Shown here piece by piece: positions 19,401-27,362 of a stretch of 64,000 bases of DNA (positions within the stretch are counted from its first letter, which is position 1; the number at the start of each line of letters is the position of its first letter). This stretch comes from an uncultured Bacteroidaceae bacterium (GTDB lineage: Bacteria; Bacteroidota; Bacteroidia; Bacteroidales; Bacteroidaceae). Under the pieces are notes generated by a model that had not been told where the DNA came from, did no database searches, and saw only the letters and a list, made by a program, of their open reading frames with translations. Both the position numbers and the translations under genes were made by a program. The DNA lies in NCBI GenBank assembly GCA_944321635.1, contig CALULY010000010.1, positions 35,930-99,929 of the forward strand, written 5' to 3'.

Positions 19401-20080
19401 CCGAAATACTGTTTGACGACAAGTGGAGCGACCTCTACCGGCTCAACAAGGAGAAGGAATACATCGGCATATACATTTCCGCCCACCCCCTCGACGACTA
19501 CGCCGTCATCATGGACAAGATGTGCAACACCCACATGAGCGAGCTCAACGACCTCTCCTCCATGAAGGAAGCCCGCGACATCACCTTCGGCGGCATCGTC
19601 ACGGCAGTCCGCGAGGGATACAGCAAGAACAACAACCCATACGGCATACCACGCATCGAGGACTACACCGGAGCGGCGGAAATCCCGTTCTGGGGGCAGG
19701 ACTGGGTGCAATGGAACAACTATCTCCGAGAGGGGATGTTCATCTATGTCCACGGCAAGGTGCAGCCCCGCCGCAACAGGCCCGACGAGATGGAGGTCAA
19801 GGTCAACTCCATCGAGCTGCTCTCGGATGTGAAGGAGAAAGTAATACAAAGCATGACCGTGCTCATATCCATCAACCAGATTGACAAGACCACCATCACA
19901 GACATCGAGAAAGTGCTCGGGGAGAACAAGGGGCAGACCGACCTCTACTTCAACATCATCGACGAGAGCCACCCGAACCTCAACATCGTCATGAAATCGG
20001 CAAGCAACAAGGTCACGGTCAGCAAGCAGCTCATCGATTATTTGACAGTTGAGAAATCGTTGGAGTACAGAATTAATTGA
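16451..20080 (+). CDS. dnaE: DNA polymerase III subunit alpha
   Basis: Replicative polymerase. The 1209 residues have an N-terminal PHP domain (HVHTEYSLLDG), the C-family polymerase core with catalytic aspartates in LPDIDIDFDDDGR (about 440), palm/thumb segments (GPGRGSAAGS; FTRGESDGLRKAMGKK), the helix-hairpin-helix stretch and an OB fold near 1050-1130 (DITFGGIVTAV). Length is normal for DnaE1 of this phylum. trxA follows after 32 bases but has its own promoter. Confidence 0.97.
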   Translation: MQDFVHLHVHTEYSLLDGQSKIANLVDKAMRDGMRGIAITDHGDMFGIKEFYNYVNKKNSKVNGEIKTLEKELADLPDGDGRRGELAQQIDGLRRKLFKPIIGCEMYVARRRMQDKEGKQDSSGYHLIVLAKNSTGYHNLIKLVSKAWTDGFYSRPRTDRHELEKHHEGLIVASACLGGEVPKKIMAGNLEEAEEAVMWYKRVFGDDYYLELQRHKATVPRANHETYPMQVNVNKHLVELSKKYGIKLICTNDVHFVDEENAEAHDRLICLSTGRDLDDPNRMLYTKQEWMKTTAEMNAIFADIPDALANTVEICDKVEFFSIDHKPILPNFPKPAGFDNDDDYLRHLTLEGAKKRWGEMNDEQRERIEFELATIKNMGFPGYFLIVQDFISAARQMGVAVGPGRGSAAGSAVAYCLGITQIDPIKYDLLFERFLNPDRISLPDIDIDFDDDGRGEVLRWVTEKYGHEKVAHIITYGTMAAKLAIKDVARVQKLPLAESNRLAKLIPDKIPDVKKVTIQTAIDYVPELKVAEASPDQNVRDTIKFAKMLEGNVRGTGVHACGTIICRDDITDWVPVSTAEDKETKEKVLVTQYEGSVIEETGLIKMDFLGLKTLSIIKDAVKNIELTRGIVIDIDNIDITDKSTYRLYSEGRTIGTFQFESTGMQKYLKELQPTTFEDLIAMNALYRPGPMSYIPQFINRKHGREEIKYDIPIMERYLKDTYGITVYQEQVMLLSRLLANFTRGESDGLRKAMGKKIIEKLNSLKPKFINGGIANGHDPAVLEKIWGDWESFASYAFNKSHATCYSWVAYQTAYLKANYPAEYMAAVMSRNISKIDELTKLMDECKRMHIKVLEPDINESNVTFTVTPSGDIRFGLGAIKSVGEAAVGSIIEERRQNGNYKSVFDLMQRLNFTICNRKTIESLVYAGALDSFTNIRREQYFARNDRDETFIESLVRYGAKYQNEKSQSLNSLFADDEAVELPLPEILFDDKWSDLYRLNKEKEYIGIYISAHPLDDYAVIMDKMCNTHMSELNDLSSMKEARDITFGGIVTAVREGYSKNNNPYGIPRIEDYTGAAEIPFWGQDWVQWNNYLREGMFIYVHGKVQPRRNRPDEMEVKVNSIELLSDVKEKVIQSMTVLISINQIDKTTITDIEKVLGENKGQTDLYFNIIDESHPNLNIVMKSASNKVTVSKQLIDYLTVEKSLEYRIN

Positions 20081-20088
20081 TATATTTG
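20059..20088 (+). promoter_or_regulatory. trxA promoter
   Basis: TATATTTG at 20081-20088, immediately after the dnaE stop, with GTTG at 20059-20062 as a 3/4 -33 match at an 18-base spacing. It allows trxA to be expressed apart from dnaE. Confidence 0.55.
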
Positions 20089-20112
20089 CCACTCACTTAA
20101 CAACAAAACATT

Positions 20113-20430
20113 ATGGCATTACAAATCACAGATAGCAATTTCAACGAATTGCTTGCTTCAGGGAAACCATTGGTAGTGGACTTTTGGGCGACATGGTGCG
20201 GCCCGTGCAAGATGATCGCGCCATTCGTTGACGAGCTTGCACAAGAGTTCAGCGAGACAGTCAACATCGGCAAATGCAACGTCGATGAGAACAGCGACCT
20301 CCCCATGCAGTTCGGTGTGAGGAACATCCCCACCCTCCTCTTCTTTAAAGACGGGAAACTCACGGACAAGCACGTCGGCGCAGCGACAAAGGCCGCGCTC
20401 AAGGAGAAGGTCGAGAAGCTCCTCGGCTGA
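20113..20430 (+). CDS. trxA: Thioredoxin
   Basis: Small cytoplasmic disulfide reductase. The 105 residues carry the redox motif FWATWCGPCKM with C29 and C32, the cis-proline loop VRNIPT and the usual single-domain length. It lies downstream of dnaE with its own promoter and a strong terminator. Confidence 0.96.
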   Translation: MALQITDSNFNELLASGKPLVVDFWATWCGPCKMIAPFVDELAQEFSETVNIGKCNVDENSDLPMQFGVRNIPTLLFFKDGKLTDKHVGAATKAALKEKVEKLLG

Positions 20431-20455
20431 CCCAGGCACCACAAAAGAATAAGCA

Positions 20456-20486
20456 AAAGGCATCGGCACACCCGATGCCTTTTTTG
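20456..20486 (+). terminator. trxA terminator
   Basis: AAAGGCATCGG / CCGATGCCTTT hairpin with a short CACA loop and a run of six T residues. Confidence 0.85.
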
Positions 20487-20971
20487 CACCCACCGCCGTC
20501 CATCCATCGCGGCAATGCGCGATGCGGCACGCCAGACAGACAAGACGGACCGCCGCACCGCATCAAGGCCTGAATCCGAAGAAGCAGGGCACAAAATCAA
20601 TGAAGTCTGACATAAAATCCACCCTCCCGGTGCTTGAACTTCAACCATTCACCGAGAAAAGTTCATTTCCTCTTGACATAAAGTAAAAACAAAAGTTCTG
20701 TTTATATATTCAGAACTTTTGTTTATATAAACAGAACTTTTGAATATATAAACAAAACTTCTGAATGAACTTTATGCACCGAGCAATCCAACTTTAGGTC
20801 CGGCATCGTGGAACTTTTCCCGGCGAGCGGTGGGACTATATGTCATACATCACAGGGCATCCCCCTACCCTGTTTGGGCTGACAGCACGGCAAAGCGGTC
20901 GGCGCACATCGTGCACCGACGTTGGCCGTCCGCTGCCCGTGGTCAAATGCAGAGCCCGCAGCTGTGGACGG
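20487..20971. other. Convergent trxA-rsmI spacer (about 485 bases)
   Basis: Contains repeat copy B (20675-20777) flanked on both sides by degenerate GTCTGACATAAA / AACTTTAGGTC words. No gene is supported. Confidence 0.6.
20675..20777. repeat. 21-bp tandem-unit element, copy B
   Basis: Four 21-bp units at 20690, 20711, 20732 and 20753, with outer words GACATAAAGT and ACTTTATGC. Essentially identical over the core to copy A, 13.6 kb away, in the same orientation. Confidence 0.9.
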
Positions 20972-21679
20972 TCACTTGTATATGAGGAAAATGCAGGGCA
21001 CCTTGGAGAGTTCCGTCCGCCCGGACTTCCACTGGCGCATGGTCTTGGTCTTGATGTATTCGTCCGCGCCCGTGATGTCGGCGGCTACGCAAAGGCGCGT
21101 GGTGGGGCGGCAGACTGCTATGAAATCATCGACGATGCGATTGTTGCGATAAGGTGTCTCGATGAATATCTGCGTCTGATCTTCGTCATAGACCTTGCGC
21201 TCAAACCGCCTTATGGCCTTCGCCCGCTCGTCCCTCTCCACGGGGAGATAGCCGTTGAAGGCGAAACTCTGGCCGTTGAACCCCGATGCCATGAGCGACA
21301 GCACTATCGACGACGGGCCGACAAGAGGGATGACACGCAATCCTGCCTGCTGGGCGATGGCCACCACGTCAGCACCTGGGTCGGCGATGGCCGGGCAGCC
21401 TGCCTCGGAAATAACGCCAACCGGTTCGCCTGCCCGCAGCGGGACGAGGCCGGCGGCGATGTCCTCGGGGGCGGTGTGCTTGTTGAGTTCGGTGAATGTC
21501 AGCGCGTCGATGTCTATCGACTTGTCCACGCGCTTGAGGAAGCGGCGGGCGGTGCGCACATTCTCGACTATGAAATGTTTGATCTGCACCATGACATCGC
21601 GGTTGGCGCGTGGTATGGCACGGTCCATGTCGCTCTCGCCGATGGTCGTCGGGAGCAAGTAGAGGGCGGGTTCAATCAT
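20972..21679 (-). CDS. rsmI: 16S rRNA 2'-O-ribose C1402 methyltransferase family (RsmI-like)
   Basis: SAM-dependent methyltransferase of the tetrapyrrole-methylase fold. The motif ISEAGCPAIADPGADVV (about 93-109), LVGPSSIVLSLMASG and the FIETPYRN loop are typical of RsmI. The 235 residues are on the short side, as in Bacteroidetes. The ATG at 21679 overlaps the stop of the upstream lipoprotein gene (TGATG), so the two are coupled. Confidence 0.88.
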   Translation of the reverse strand: MIEPALYLLPTTIGESDMDRAIPRANRDVMVQIKHFIVENVRTARRFLKRVDKSIDIDALTFTELNKHTAPEDIAAGLVPLRAGEPVGVISEAGCPAIADPGADVVAIAQQAGLRVIPLVGPSSIVLSLMASGFNGQSFAFNGYLPVERDERAKAIRRFERKVYDEDQTQIFIETPYRNNRIVDDFIAVCRPTTRLCVAADITGADEYIKTKTMRQWKSGRTELSKVPCIFLIYK

Positions 21680-22674
21680 CAAACTATGGCGTTGAGGTAA
21701 TGCGAATTGGCAAACAGGACATTGTAGCTGTCAATGCCCATCAGGTCGCGCAGCGAGACATTGTTGCGCTCGACGTATGCCTCGACGATGCGCGCGCCAA
21801 TCCACGCCCCGAGGCGGGAGGGCGACGGCTTGCCGAAGTATTGCACGTAGGGTGACGGCTTGAGGTATTTGCGCAAGACCATGAAGTCGGTGGAATAGAG
21901 TTGGTCGTTGGCAACAACGTACTTGAATATCTCCTCTTCATTCTCCATGCACCACTTCCATTCATTGTCCGTGTAGTCCAACTGTTGCTGGAGATCCACG
22001 CCGAGCACCTTTGCCGCCACATAGTGCATCCTGCCGATGTGCAGCATCAGGTTGCAGAGGTTTGGCGTCTGCGTGAAATCAAATGGGTAGTTGCGGCTGA
22101 GGAGCGAGACGATGCAGTCATTGTCTATCCTGTCGGGGCTCATCGACTTGCGTTGATAAGAGTAGTAAAAAGACTTGTAGAGCGGGTAGTCGGCTCCCAT
22201 GTACTTGTCAAGGCTGATGCCAAGCAGAGTGTCCGAGACGATTATCGACTCGTTGAGGGCGGAGAGCTGGGTGTAAACTCGCGGCAGGGCTACATCTGGC
22301 AGTTCGTTACTCAGCGAGGCGAATGCCTTGCCAAGGTCAGCCTCGATTGCCGAGATGTCCTCAAATTTGGTTTCGACATCATCCATTAGACGCAAAAGGA
22401 GGGAGTCGCTGTAATATTCCCTGAACTTGACCTGGATGTCGTCATCGGCTATCGAGCCTATCTCAAGGATATTCTCGACCAGCAGTTTGGTCATGGGGTA
22501 ATAATCGGACTTCATCCGTTGCGTTGCATCAAAGCTGTTGAACTCGATGTACTCGTACTGCGTCTTGTCATAACGGATGATGTTGACCTTGCCGTCACCG
22601 CCCTGCCCGCCAAGGTGGCATGAGCAGAGCGACAGCAGCAATAGCAATGTGGTCAACAGTCCGGTGATCTTCAT
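21679..22674 (-). CDS. GldB-like lipoprotein
   Basis: 331 residues with an N-terminal lipoprotein signal (LLLLLSLCSC, lipidated Cys near 19), so probably anchored in the envelope. The body (FREYYSDSLLLRLMDDV, IEADLGKAFASL, LGAWIGARIVEAYVERN) matches the pattern of the gliding-motility lipoprotein GldB, a family also found in non-gliding Bacteroidetes. It is placed between fabI and rsmI on the same strand. A gliding or secretion role here is not shown. Confidence 0.72.
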   Translation of the reverse strand: MKITGLLTTLLLLLSLCSCHLGGQGGDGKVNIIRYDKTQYEYIEFNSFDATQRMKSDYYPMTKLLVENILEIGSIADDDIQVKFREYYSDSLLLRLMDDVETKFEDISAIEADLGKAFASLSNELPDVALPRVYTQLSALNESIIVSDTLLGISLDKYMGADYPLYKSFYYSYQRKSMSPDRIDNDCIVSLLSRNYPFDFTQTPNLCNLMLHIGRMHYVAAKVLGVDLQQQLDYTDNEWKWCMENEEEIFKYVVANDQLYSTDFMVLRKYLKPSPYVQYFGKPSPSRLGAWIGARIVEAYVERNNVSLRDLMGIDSYNVLFANSHYLNAIV

Positions 22675-22695
22675 GTCTGTCGGGTTTGTGACGCG

Positions 22696-23553
22696 TCAAC
22701 CGTACATGATGTTGCCGTTCTCGTCACGGTACTTGTCAAAGCTCTTCTCGTACTGGTCCATGGCACGCAGGCTCATTCCCATGCTTGAGAAGCCTCCGTC
22801 ATGGTAAAGTGTCTGCATCGTCACCTTGCGGGTCAAGTCCGAGAACATGACGACGCAGTAGTCCGCACATTCGTCAGCACTGGCATTGCCGAGCGGCGAC
22901 ATACGGTTTGCGAAATCCATCAGGCTGTCCATCCCTTTTATGCCCGAGCCTGCCGTTGTCATGGTCGGGGACTGCGAGATGGTGTTTATGCGGACATTGT
23001 GCTCACGTCCGTAGATGTAGCCGAAACTGCGCGCTATCGACTCCAGCATCGCCTTGGCATCTGCCATGTCGTTGTAACCGAACAGCGTGCGTTGCGCCGC
23101 GACATAGGTCAGGGCAACAACGGAACCGTAGTCGGCAATAGCCCCCATCTTCTTGGCTACCTGCAACATCTTGTGGAAGGAGATTGCCGAGATGTCCAGC
23201 GTCTTTTCCAAAAGGCCGTAGTCAAGGTTGTCGTACGTGCGCTTCTTCCTGACATTGGGAGACATCCCGATGGAGTGGAGCACGAAGTCTATTTTACCGC
23301 CAAGCACTTCCATCGAGCGGCGGAAAACGTTCTCAAGGTCTTCGACCGACGTGGCATCGGCCTCGATTACCTCCGCGCCGAGTTGCTCGCCAAGTTTGGA
23401 GATGTCACCCATCCTCACGGCCACGGAAGTGTTGGAAAGGGTGATTGACGCACCTTCTTCCACCGCACGCACGGCGACTTTCCATGCGATAGACTGCTCA
23501 TTCAACGCGCCGAAGATGATTCCCCTTTTCCCTTTTAATAAGTTGTAACTCAT
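22696..23553 (-). CDS. fabI: Enoyl-[acyl-carrier-protein] reductase (NADH)
   Basis: Last step of each fatty-acid elongation round. The 285 residues have the N-terminal variant Rossmann start GKRGIIFGALNEQSIAWKVA, the LHSIGMSP segment and the catalytic Tyr/Lys region (YNDMADAKAMLES). Length and motifs fit the FabI class of short-chain dehydrogenases. It has its own upstream -7 box. Confidence 0.94.
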   Translation of the reverse strand: MSYNLLKGKRGIIFGALNEQSIAWKVAVRAVEEGASITLSNTSVAVRMGDISKLGEQLGAEVIEADATSVEDLENVFRRSMEVLGGKIDFVLHSIGMSPNVRKKRTYDNLDYGLLEKTLDISAISFHKMLQVAKKMGAIADYGSVVALTYVAAQRTLFGYNDMADAKAMLESIARSFGYIYGREHNVRINTISQSPTMTTAGSGIKGMDSLMDFANRMSPLGNASADECADYCVVMFSDLTRKVTMQTLYHDGGFSSMGMSLRAMDQYEKSFDKYRDENGNIMYG

Positions 23554-23580
23554 AATTGCACATTATTTGTTATTCGTGTG

Positions 23581-23588
23581 CAAATATA
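23581..23588 (-). promoter_or_regulatory. fabI -7 box
   Basis: TATATTTG on the minus strand, 28 bases before the fabI ATG. No -33 match at standard spacing. Confidence 0.5.
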
Positions 23589-23675
23589 GCAATAATGCCA
23601 CAAACGCACCCGATTGCCGTCCCAAAACGGCGGAATGGTAAAAAGCGCTATACCTAATATAATATATGTCTCATT

Positions 23676-24350
23676 TCACTGCCCCGCCTCGAAGTATTGC
23701 CACAACGTTTCCTGCGGCACTGGGGCGACGACACTGACCAGTTGCTTGGAGACCGGATGGACAAACTCCACGGCACGGGCGTGCAACGATATGCCTCCGT
23801 CAGGGTTTGAACGTGGTGCGCCATACTTGAGGTCGCCCTTTATCGGGCTGCCGATGTGGGCCAATTGGCACCGTATCTGATGATGCCGCCCCGTGTGCAG
23901 ATGAACTTCAAGCAGGAAATAGCGGTCGGACGCACCGATGAGTTTGTAGTCGAGGACGGCTTCCTTTGCATCACGTGTCCCCTCGGGACGGACGTAGGAC
24001 TTGTTCTGCCGCTCATTGCGCACGAGCCAATCCCTCAGCTTCCCCTCATCTTGCGGCGGGCGTTTGCAGACTATCGCCCAATAGGTCTTGCGCACCTCCT
24101 TGTTCTTGAACATGTCATTGAGGCGTGCCAAGGCCTTGCTCGTCTTTGCGAACACCACGAGCCCGCTCACTGGGCGGTCGAGGCGATGGACGACACCGCA
24201 AAAGACATTGCCGGGCTTGGCATATTTGTCCTTGATGTACTCCTTGACCTGCTCGCTCAGAGGACGGTCGCCGGTTTTGTCACCCTGCACGATCTCAGAG
24301 CATGACTTGTTGACGATGATGATGTGATTGTCTTCGTAGACTACTTCCAC
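23676..24350 (-). CDS. RluA-family pseudouridine synthase
   Basis: Converts uridine to pseudouridine in rRNA or tRNA. The catalytic motif GVVHRLDRPVSGLVVFAKT contains the essential Asp, and LHTGRHHQIR is the conserved C-terminal block. There is no S4 domain, so it is a short RluA type of unknown target. The frame is open to an ATG at 24431, but codons before about 24355 are the fabG terminator hairpin. The GTG at 24350 (VEVVYEDNHII) is the first start consistent with the family, giving 224 residues. Confidence 0.88.
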   Translation of the reverse strand: MEVVYEDNHIIIVNKSCSEIVQGDKTGDRPLSEQVKEYIKDKYAKPGNVFCGVVHRLDRPVSGLVVFAKTSKALARLNDMFKNKEVRKTYWAIVCKRPPQDEGKLRDWLVRNERQNKSYVRPEGTRDAKEAVLDYKLIGASDRYFLLEVHLHTGRHHQIRCQLAHIGSPIKGDLKYGAPRSNPDGGISLHARAVEFVHPVSKQLVSVVAPVPQETLWQYFEAGQ

Positions 24351-24377
24351 GGTTCTGCTATTTATGGTTTGTAAGAC

Positions 24378-24416
24378 AAGAGGGGAACGGGGCGCATGAG
24401 GCCTCGTTCCCCTCTT
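24378..24416 (-). terminator. fabG terminator
   Basis: Perfect 12-bp stem AAGAGGGGAACG / CGTTCCCCTCTT, 34 to 72 bases downstream of the fabG stop on the minus strand. Confidence 0.75.
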
Positions 24417-24449
24417 TGGTTTTGTTGTCACTTAGGGCTCTGGCCGCAA

Positions 24450-25196
24450 TCACATATTCATACCGCCATCGACTTGTATGACTTGCCCGGAGACGTATGA
24501 CGACATATCCGACGCGAGGAACGTTGCCACGTTGGCGATGTCCTCCGGCGTACCGCCACGGCGCAAAGGTATTTTCTTGTTCCACTCGGCCCTCACCTCA
24601 TCAGAGAGTGCGGCGGTCATGTCCGTTATGATGAATCCCGGGGCAATGGCGTTGGCCCTGATGCCGCGCGAACCTACTTCCTGGGCGATGGACTTGGCAA
24701 GCCCGATCATGCCGGCCTTTGAAGCTGAGTAGTTTGCCTGCCCAGCGTTGCCGTGGACACCGACCACTGACGACATGTTGATGATGCTGCCGCTCTTTTG
24801 CCTGAGCATCGTCGGGAGTACGGCGTGGATGAAGTTGAATGCCGATTTGAGGTTGACAGCGATGACAGCATCCCATTGAGCCTCGCTCATGCGCATCATC
24901 AGGCCGTCCTTGGTGATGCCGGCGTTGTTGACGAGGATGTCGATGCGGCCAAAGTCTTTTGCTATCTCCTCGACAACAGATGCCGTCTCGTCAAATTTCG
25001 CCGCATTGGACGCATATCCCTTGACTTTGACGCCGAATGCCGCAATCTCTTCCTCGGTCTTCTTGGCGTTTTCGTCAATCATCAGGTCTGTGAACGCGAT
25101 GTTCGCTCCTTCGGACGCGAACTTCAATGCGACCGCCTTGCCTATGCCTCTTGCGGCACCGGTAATGAGGGCGGTTTTCCCTTCAAGTAATTTCAT
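24450..25196 (-). CDS. fabG: 3-oxoacyl-[acyl-carrier-protein] reductase
   Basis: NADPH-dependent reduction in fatty-acid elongation. The 248 residues have the cofactor motif TGAARGIGKA, NNAGITKDGLMMRM, and the Ser/Tyr/Lys catalytic set in MSSVVGVHG and YSASKAG. It starts 12 bases after the tetR-like gene, so the regulator and fabG form an operon. Other SDR substrates are possible, but the sequence is close to canonical FabG. Confidence 0.94.
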   Translation of the reverse strand: MKLLEGKTALITGAARGIGKAVALKFASEGANIAFTDLMIDENAKKTEEEIAAFGVKVKGYASNAAKFDETASVVEEIAKDFGRIDILVNNAGITKDGLMMRMSEAQWDAVIAVNLKSAFNFIHAVLPTMLRQKSGSIINMSSVVGVHGNAGQANYSASKAGMIGLAKSIAQEVGSRGIRANAIAPGFIITDMTAALSDEVRAEWNKKIPLRRGGTPEDIANVATFLASDMSSYVSGQVIQVDGGMNM

Positions 25197-25208
25197 ATCC
25201 TACAATAT

Positions 25209-25817
25209 TTATTGGTTAGTCTTTTCTTCTGTCTTGTTGCGGCCGAGCGCGCCGTAGATGATGCCTGTCACATATTTGCGTGCGATCGACTCGTCCATTC
25301 CCACGCCTATCAGCCCTCGGGTGTAAGGCACTTCCAGCCCTTTGACGCAGCAGTGGAGTATGACGGCAAGCAGATCGGGGCTCTCGGTCTTGAAGATGCC
25401 GTTGCCGACACCGTCCTCCAGCACCGCCTTGAAGAGTGCCACCTCGCGTTGGTCAAAACTCTTCCGCACTTTCTCCACTTTCCAGATGTCGCGGAAGAAA
25501 CGCCCGCGCAGCGTCCCGTTGCGGTAGACCGTCTCTTTGACCGCCTCAAGGTGGGCATAGATGAGTTCCACGAACTTTTCATCTGGTGCAATGTCCTTCT
25601 CAGCCACTGCCTTCATCCGCTCAAAGAGTTTGTCGAGCTCCGACTCGACGACTGCCATATAGATCTCCTCCTTGCTGTTGAAGTAGGTGTAGAGCGTCCT
25701 CCTCCCCTTGCCCGACGCAAGGGCGATGTCATTCATCGTCGTGCTCTCGACCCCGTCGCTGGCGAAGAGTTGCCTGGCGACATCGACAAGTTGGTTTCTG
25801 GTCTTCGGATTCGTCAT
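25209..25817 (-). CDS. TetR/AcrR-family transcriptional regulator
   Basis: N-terminal helix-turn-helix (residues about 1-55: QLVDVARQLFASDGVESTTM, ASGKGRRTLYTYFNSKEEI) and a C-terminal ligand domain, 202 residues. The ATG at 25817 is used because a TACCTTTG promoter box lies at 25857-25864, inside the longer open frame that runs to 25898. It is directly upstream of fabG, suggesting control of fatty-acid synthesis or autoregulation; the ligand is unknown. Confidence 0.88.
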   Translation of the reverse strand: MTNPKTRNQLVDVARQLFASDGVESTTMNDIALASGKGRRTLYTYFNSKEEIYMAVVESELDKLFERMKAVAEKDIAPDEKFVELIYAHLEAVKETVYRNGTLRGRFFRDIWKVEKVRKSFDQREVALFKAVLEDGVGNGIFKTESPDLLAVILHCCVKGLEVPYTRGLIGVGMDESIARKYVTGIIYGALGRNKTEEKTNQ

Positions 25818-25856
25818 ACTCGTCCTGCGGGCTTGCACATCCGCAAGTGTCGTGTG

Positions 25857-25864
25857 CAAAGGTA
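25857..25864 (-). promoter_or_regulatory. tetR-fabG -7 box
   Basis: TACCTTTG on the minus strand with a CTTG 18 bases upstream (25883-25886) as a weak -33. It implies a leader of about 33 bases before the ATG at 25817. Confidence 0.5.
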
Positions 25865-25904
25865 GGCCTTTTTGCACAAAACAAGGCACGTTTGACACGA
25901 AAAC

Positions 25905-25977
25905 GTCTTTTGTTAGTCGCTATAACAAAGGTTGTAAGTCTCTATAACAAGGTTTGTAAGTGTGACTTACAAAAGAC
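25905..25977. repeat. 22-bp triple-unit element, site 1
   Basis: Three imperfectly palindromic units of about 22 bases built from TTTGTAAGTC / GACTTACAAA and TAACAA words. They are enclosed by inverted ends GTCTTTTGT and ACAAAAGAC. It lies between the tetR promoter and the end of the NlpC gene. Related sites are at 43.2 and 56.1 kb. Confidence 0.85.
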
Positions 25978-26117
25978 CTCTTCCCGCCCGTCATGCGACC
26001 GTCCGTCCAGCATCGTGCGGGCTTGCCGCCAGCGCACTGCCCTGAAACGAAGATGCCATCACGCACCGCATGAGCGGAGGGCGATGGCATCAGTGCATCC
26101 ATGGGGAGCGGTGGCCG

Positions 26118-26630
26118 TCACTTGAGCCGCCCGCCCGCGAGCCATGTCTTGTCATAGTAGGGTTCGCGCAAGTCGCTGACAATGACCCCGCCCGACGTGC
26201 TGGCGTGGATGAATTTGTTGTCCTTGAGGTATATGCCAACGTGCGAGGCTGTACGTGACTTCCGCGCGTTTTTGAAGAACACGAGGTCGCCCTCGTCCAA
26301 CTTGCTGCGCCGCACCTTGCGGCAATCCTCCTTGCGCTGGCTGTCTGCCGTGCGGCTGAGCTCGACGCCATAGACCTCGCGGCAAAGCTCGCGGACGAAG
26401 CCCGAGCAGTCCACCCCGCGCTGCGTCGTGCCTCCATACTTGTAAGGCGTGCCTATCCACTCTGATGCTGTGACATAGAGGCGGTGGTCGTCGTCCCTGT
26501 CGATGTCGATGCCGAGCCTCAGGCCGGCGCGCGCCAATGCTGTGTAGTCGATGGTGCCGCGTGATGCCCCGCATGAAGTGAGCATGACGGCCAGGCAGGC
26601 AACAGCGATGATGGTGAAGTGCTTACTCAT
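26118..26630 (-). CDS. NlpC/P60 (C40) peptidoglycan hydrolase lipoprotein
   Basis: Cell-wall endopeptidase of the Spr/NlpC type. The 170 residues have a lipoprotein signal (LAVMLTSC, Cys20) and one C40 domain with catalytic Cys75 in GVDCSGF, His130 in SHVGIYL and His142 in FIHAS. Its start overlaps the ABC ATPase gene by 8 bases, so it is the last gene of the ABC operon. Whether it serves the transporter is unknown. Confidence 0.9.
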   Translation of the reverse strand: MSKHFTIIAVACLAVMLTSCGASRGTIDYTALARAGLRLGIDIDRDDDHRLYVTASEWIGTPYKYGGTTQRGVDCSGFVRELCREVYGVELSRTADSQRKEDCRKVRRSKLDEGDLVFFKNARKSRTASHVGIYLKDNKFIHASTSGGVIVSDLREPYYDKTWLAGGRLK

Positions 26631-27339
26631 AGTTCTTGTCCGTTATCTCAAAGTATTCCTCAAGCTGCCTGCGGCTGTCGGCATCCTGCGCCGGGATGTC
26701 CTTGATGATATAGCCCTTCTCCAGCAGGAGGATGCGCGAGCAGACATCTATGGTGTGATTGAGGTTGTGGCTGGAGATGATGACGGTGGCTCCCGTCGTG
26801 GCGTTGTACTCGTGCAAGATTTCCTTGATGCGTATCTGGGAGGAAGGGTCGAGGAAGTTGAACGGCTCATCCAACACCAGCAACCGTGGCGAATGGAGCA
26901 TTGCGGCAACGATGCCTATCTTCTGCTTGTTGCCCATTGACATATCCCTTATGAATTTCTTGGTGCCGAGGATTTCACCGTTCATGAACCGGTGGAACGT
27001 CTCCAGCCTCGCATCAACCTCATCCTTGCCCATGCCGTAGGTCTTGCCTATGAAGTAGAAAAATTCCTCGGGCCCGAGATAATCTATGAGAAAGGAGTTG
27101 TCTATGTAAACTCCGCACCGGGTTTTCCACTCCTCGCCATCCGTCACGTCCGCGCCATCGATGAGCACAGAGCCGCTATCTCTCTTGAGCAGGTCGAACA
27201 TCAAGCGGAACAACGTCGTCTTGCCCGCCCCGTTGTTGCCGACCAGCCCCACCAGATCACCATCCGCGACGGTGAGGCGGTCGATGTCAAGCACTTTGTT
27301 GCTGCCGAAGAGCTTGGTCAAATTGGTTATCTCTACCAT
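26623..27339 (-). CDS. ABC transporter ATP-binding protein
   Basis: Nucleotide-binding subunit of an exporter, 238 residues. Walker A GNNGAGKTTLFRL (about 34), signature MSMGNKQKIG (about 135), Walker B LLVLDEPFNFLD and the switch His in ISSHNLNH are all present. It pairs with the membrane protein immediately upstream and overlaps the NlpC gene downstream. The substrate is not indicated. Confidence 0.93.
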   Translation of the reverse strand: MVEITNLTKLFGSNKVLDIDRLTVADGDLVGLVGNNGAGKTTLFRLMFDLLKRDSGSVLIDGADVTDGEEWKTRCGVYIDNSFLIDYLGPEEFFYFIGKTYGMGKDEVDARLETFHRFMNGEILGTKKFIRDMSMGNKQKIGIVAAMLHSPRLLVLDEPFNFLDPSSQIRIKEILHEYNATTGATVIISSHNLNHTIDVCSRILLLEKGYIIKDIPAQDADSRRQLEEYFEITDKNYE

Positions 27340-27362
27340 ATATATTTATTGTTATGATTAAA

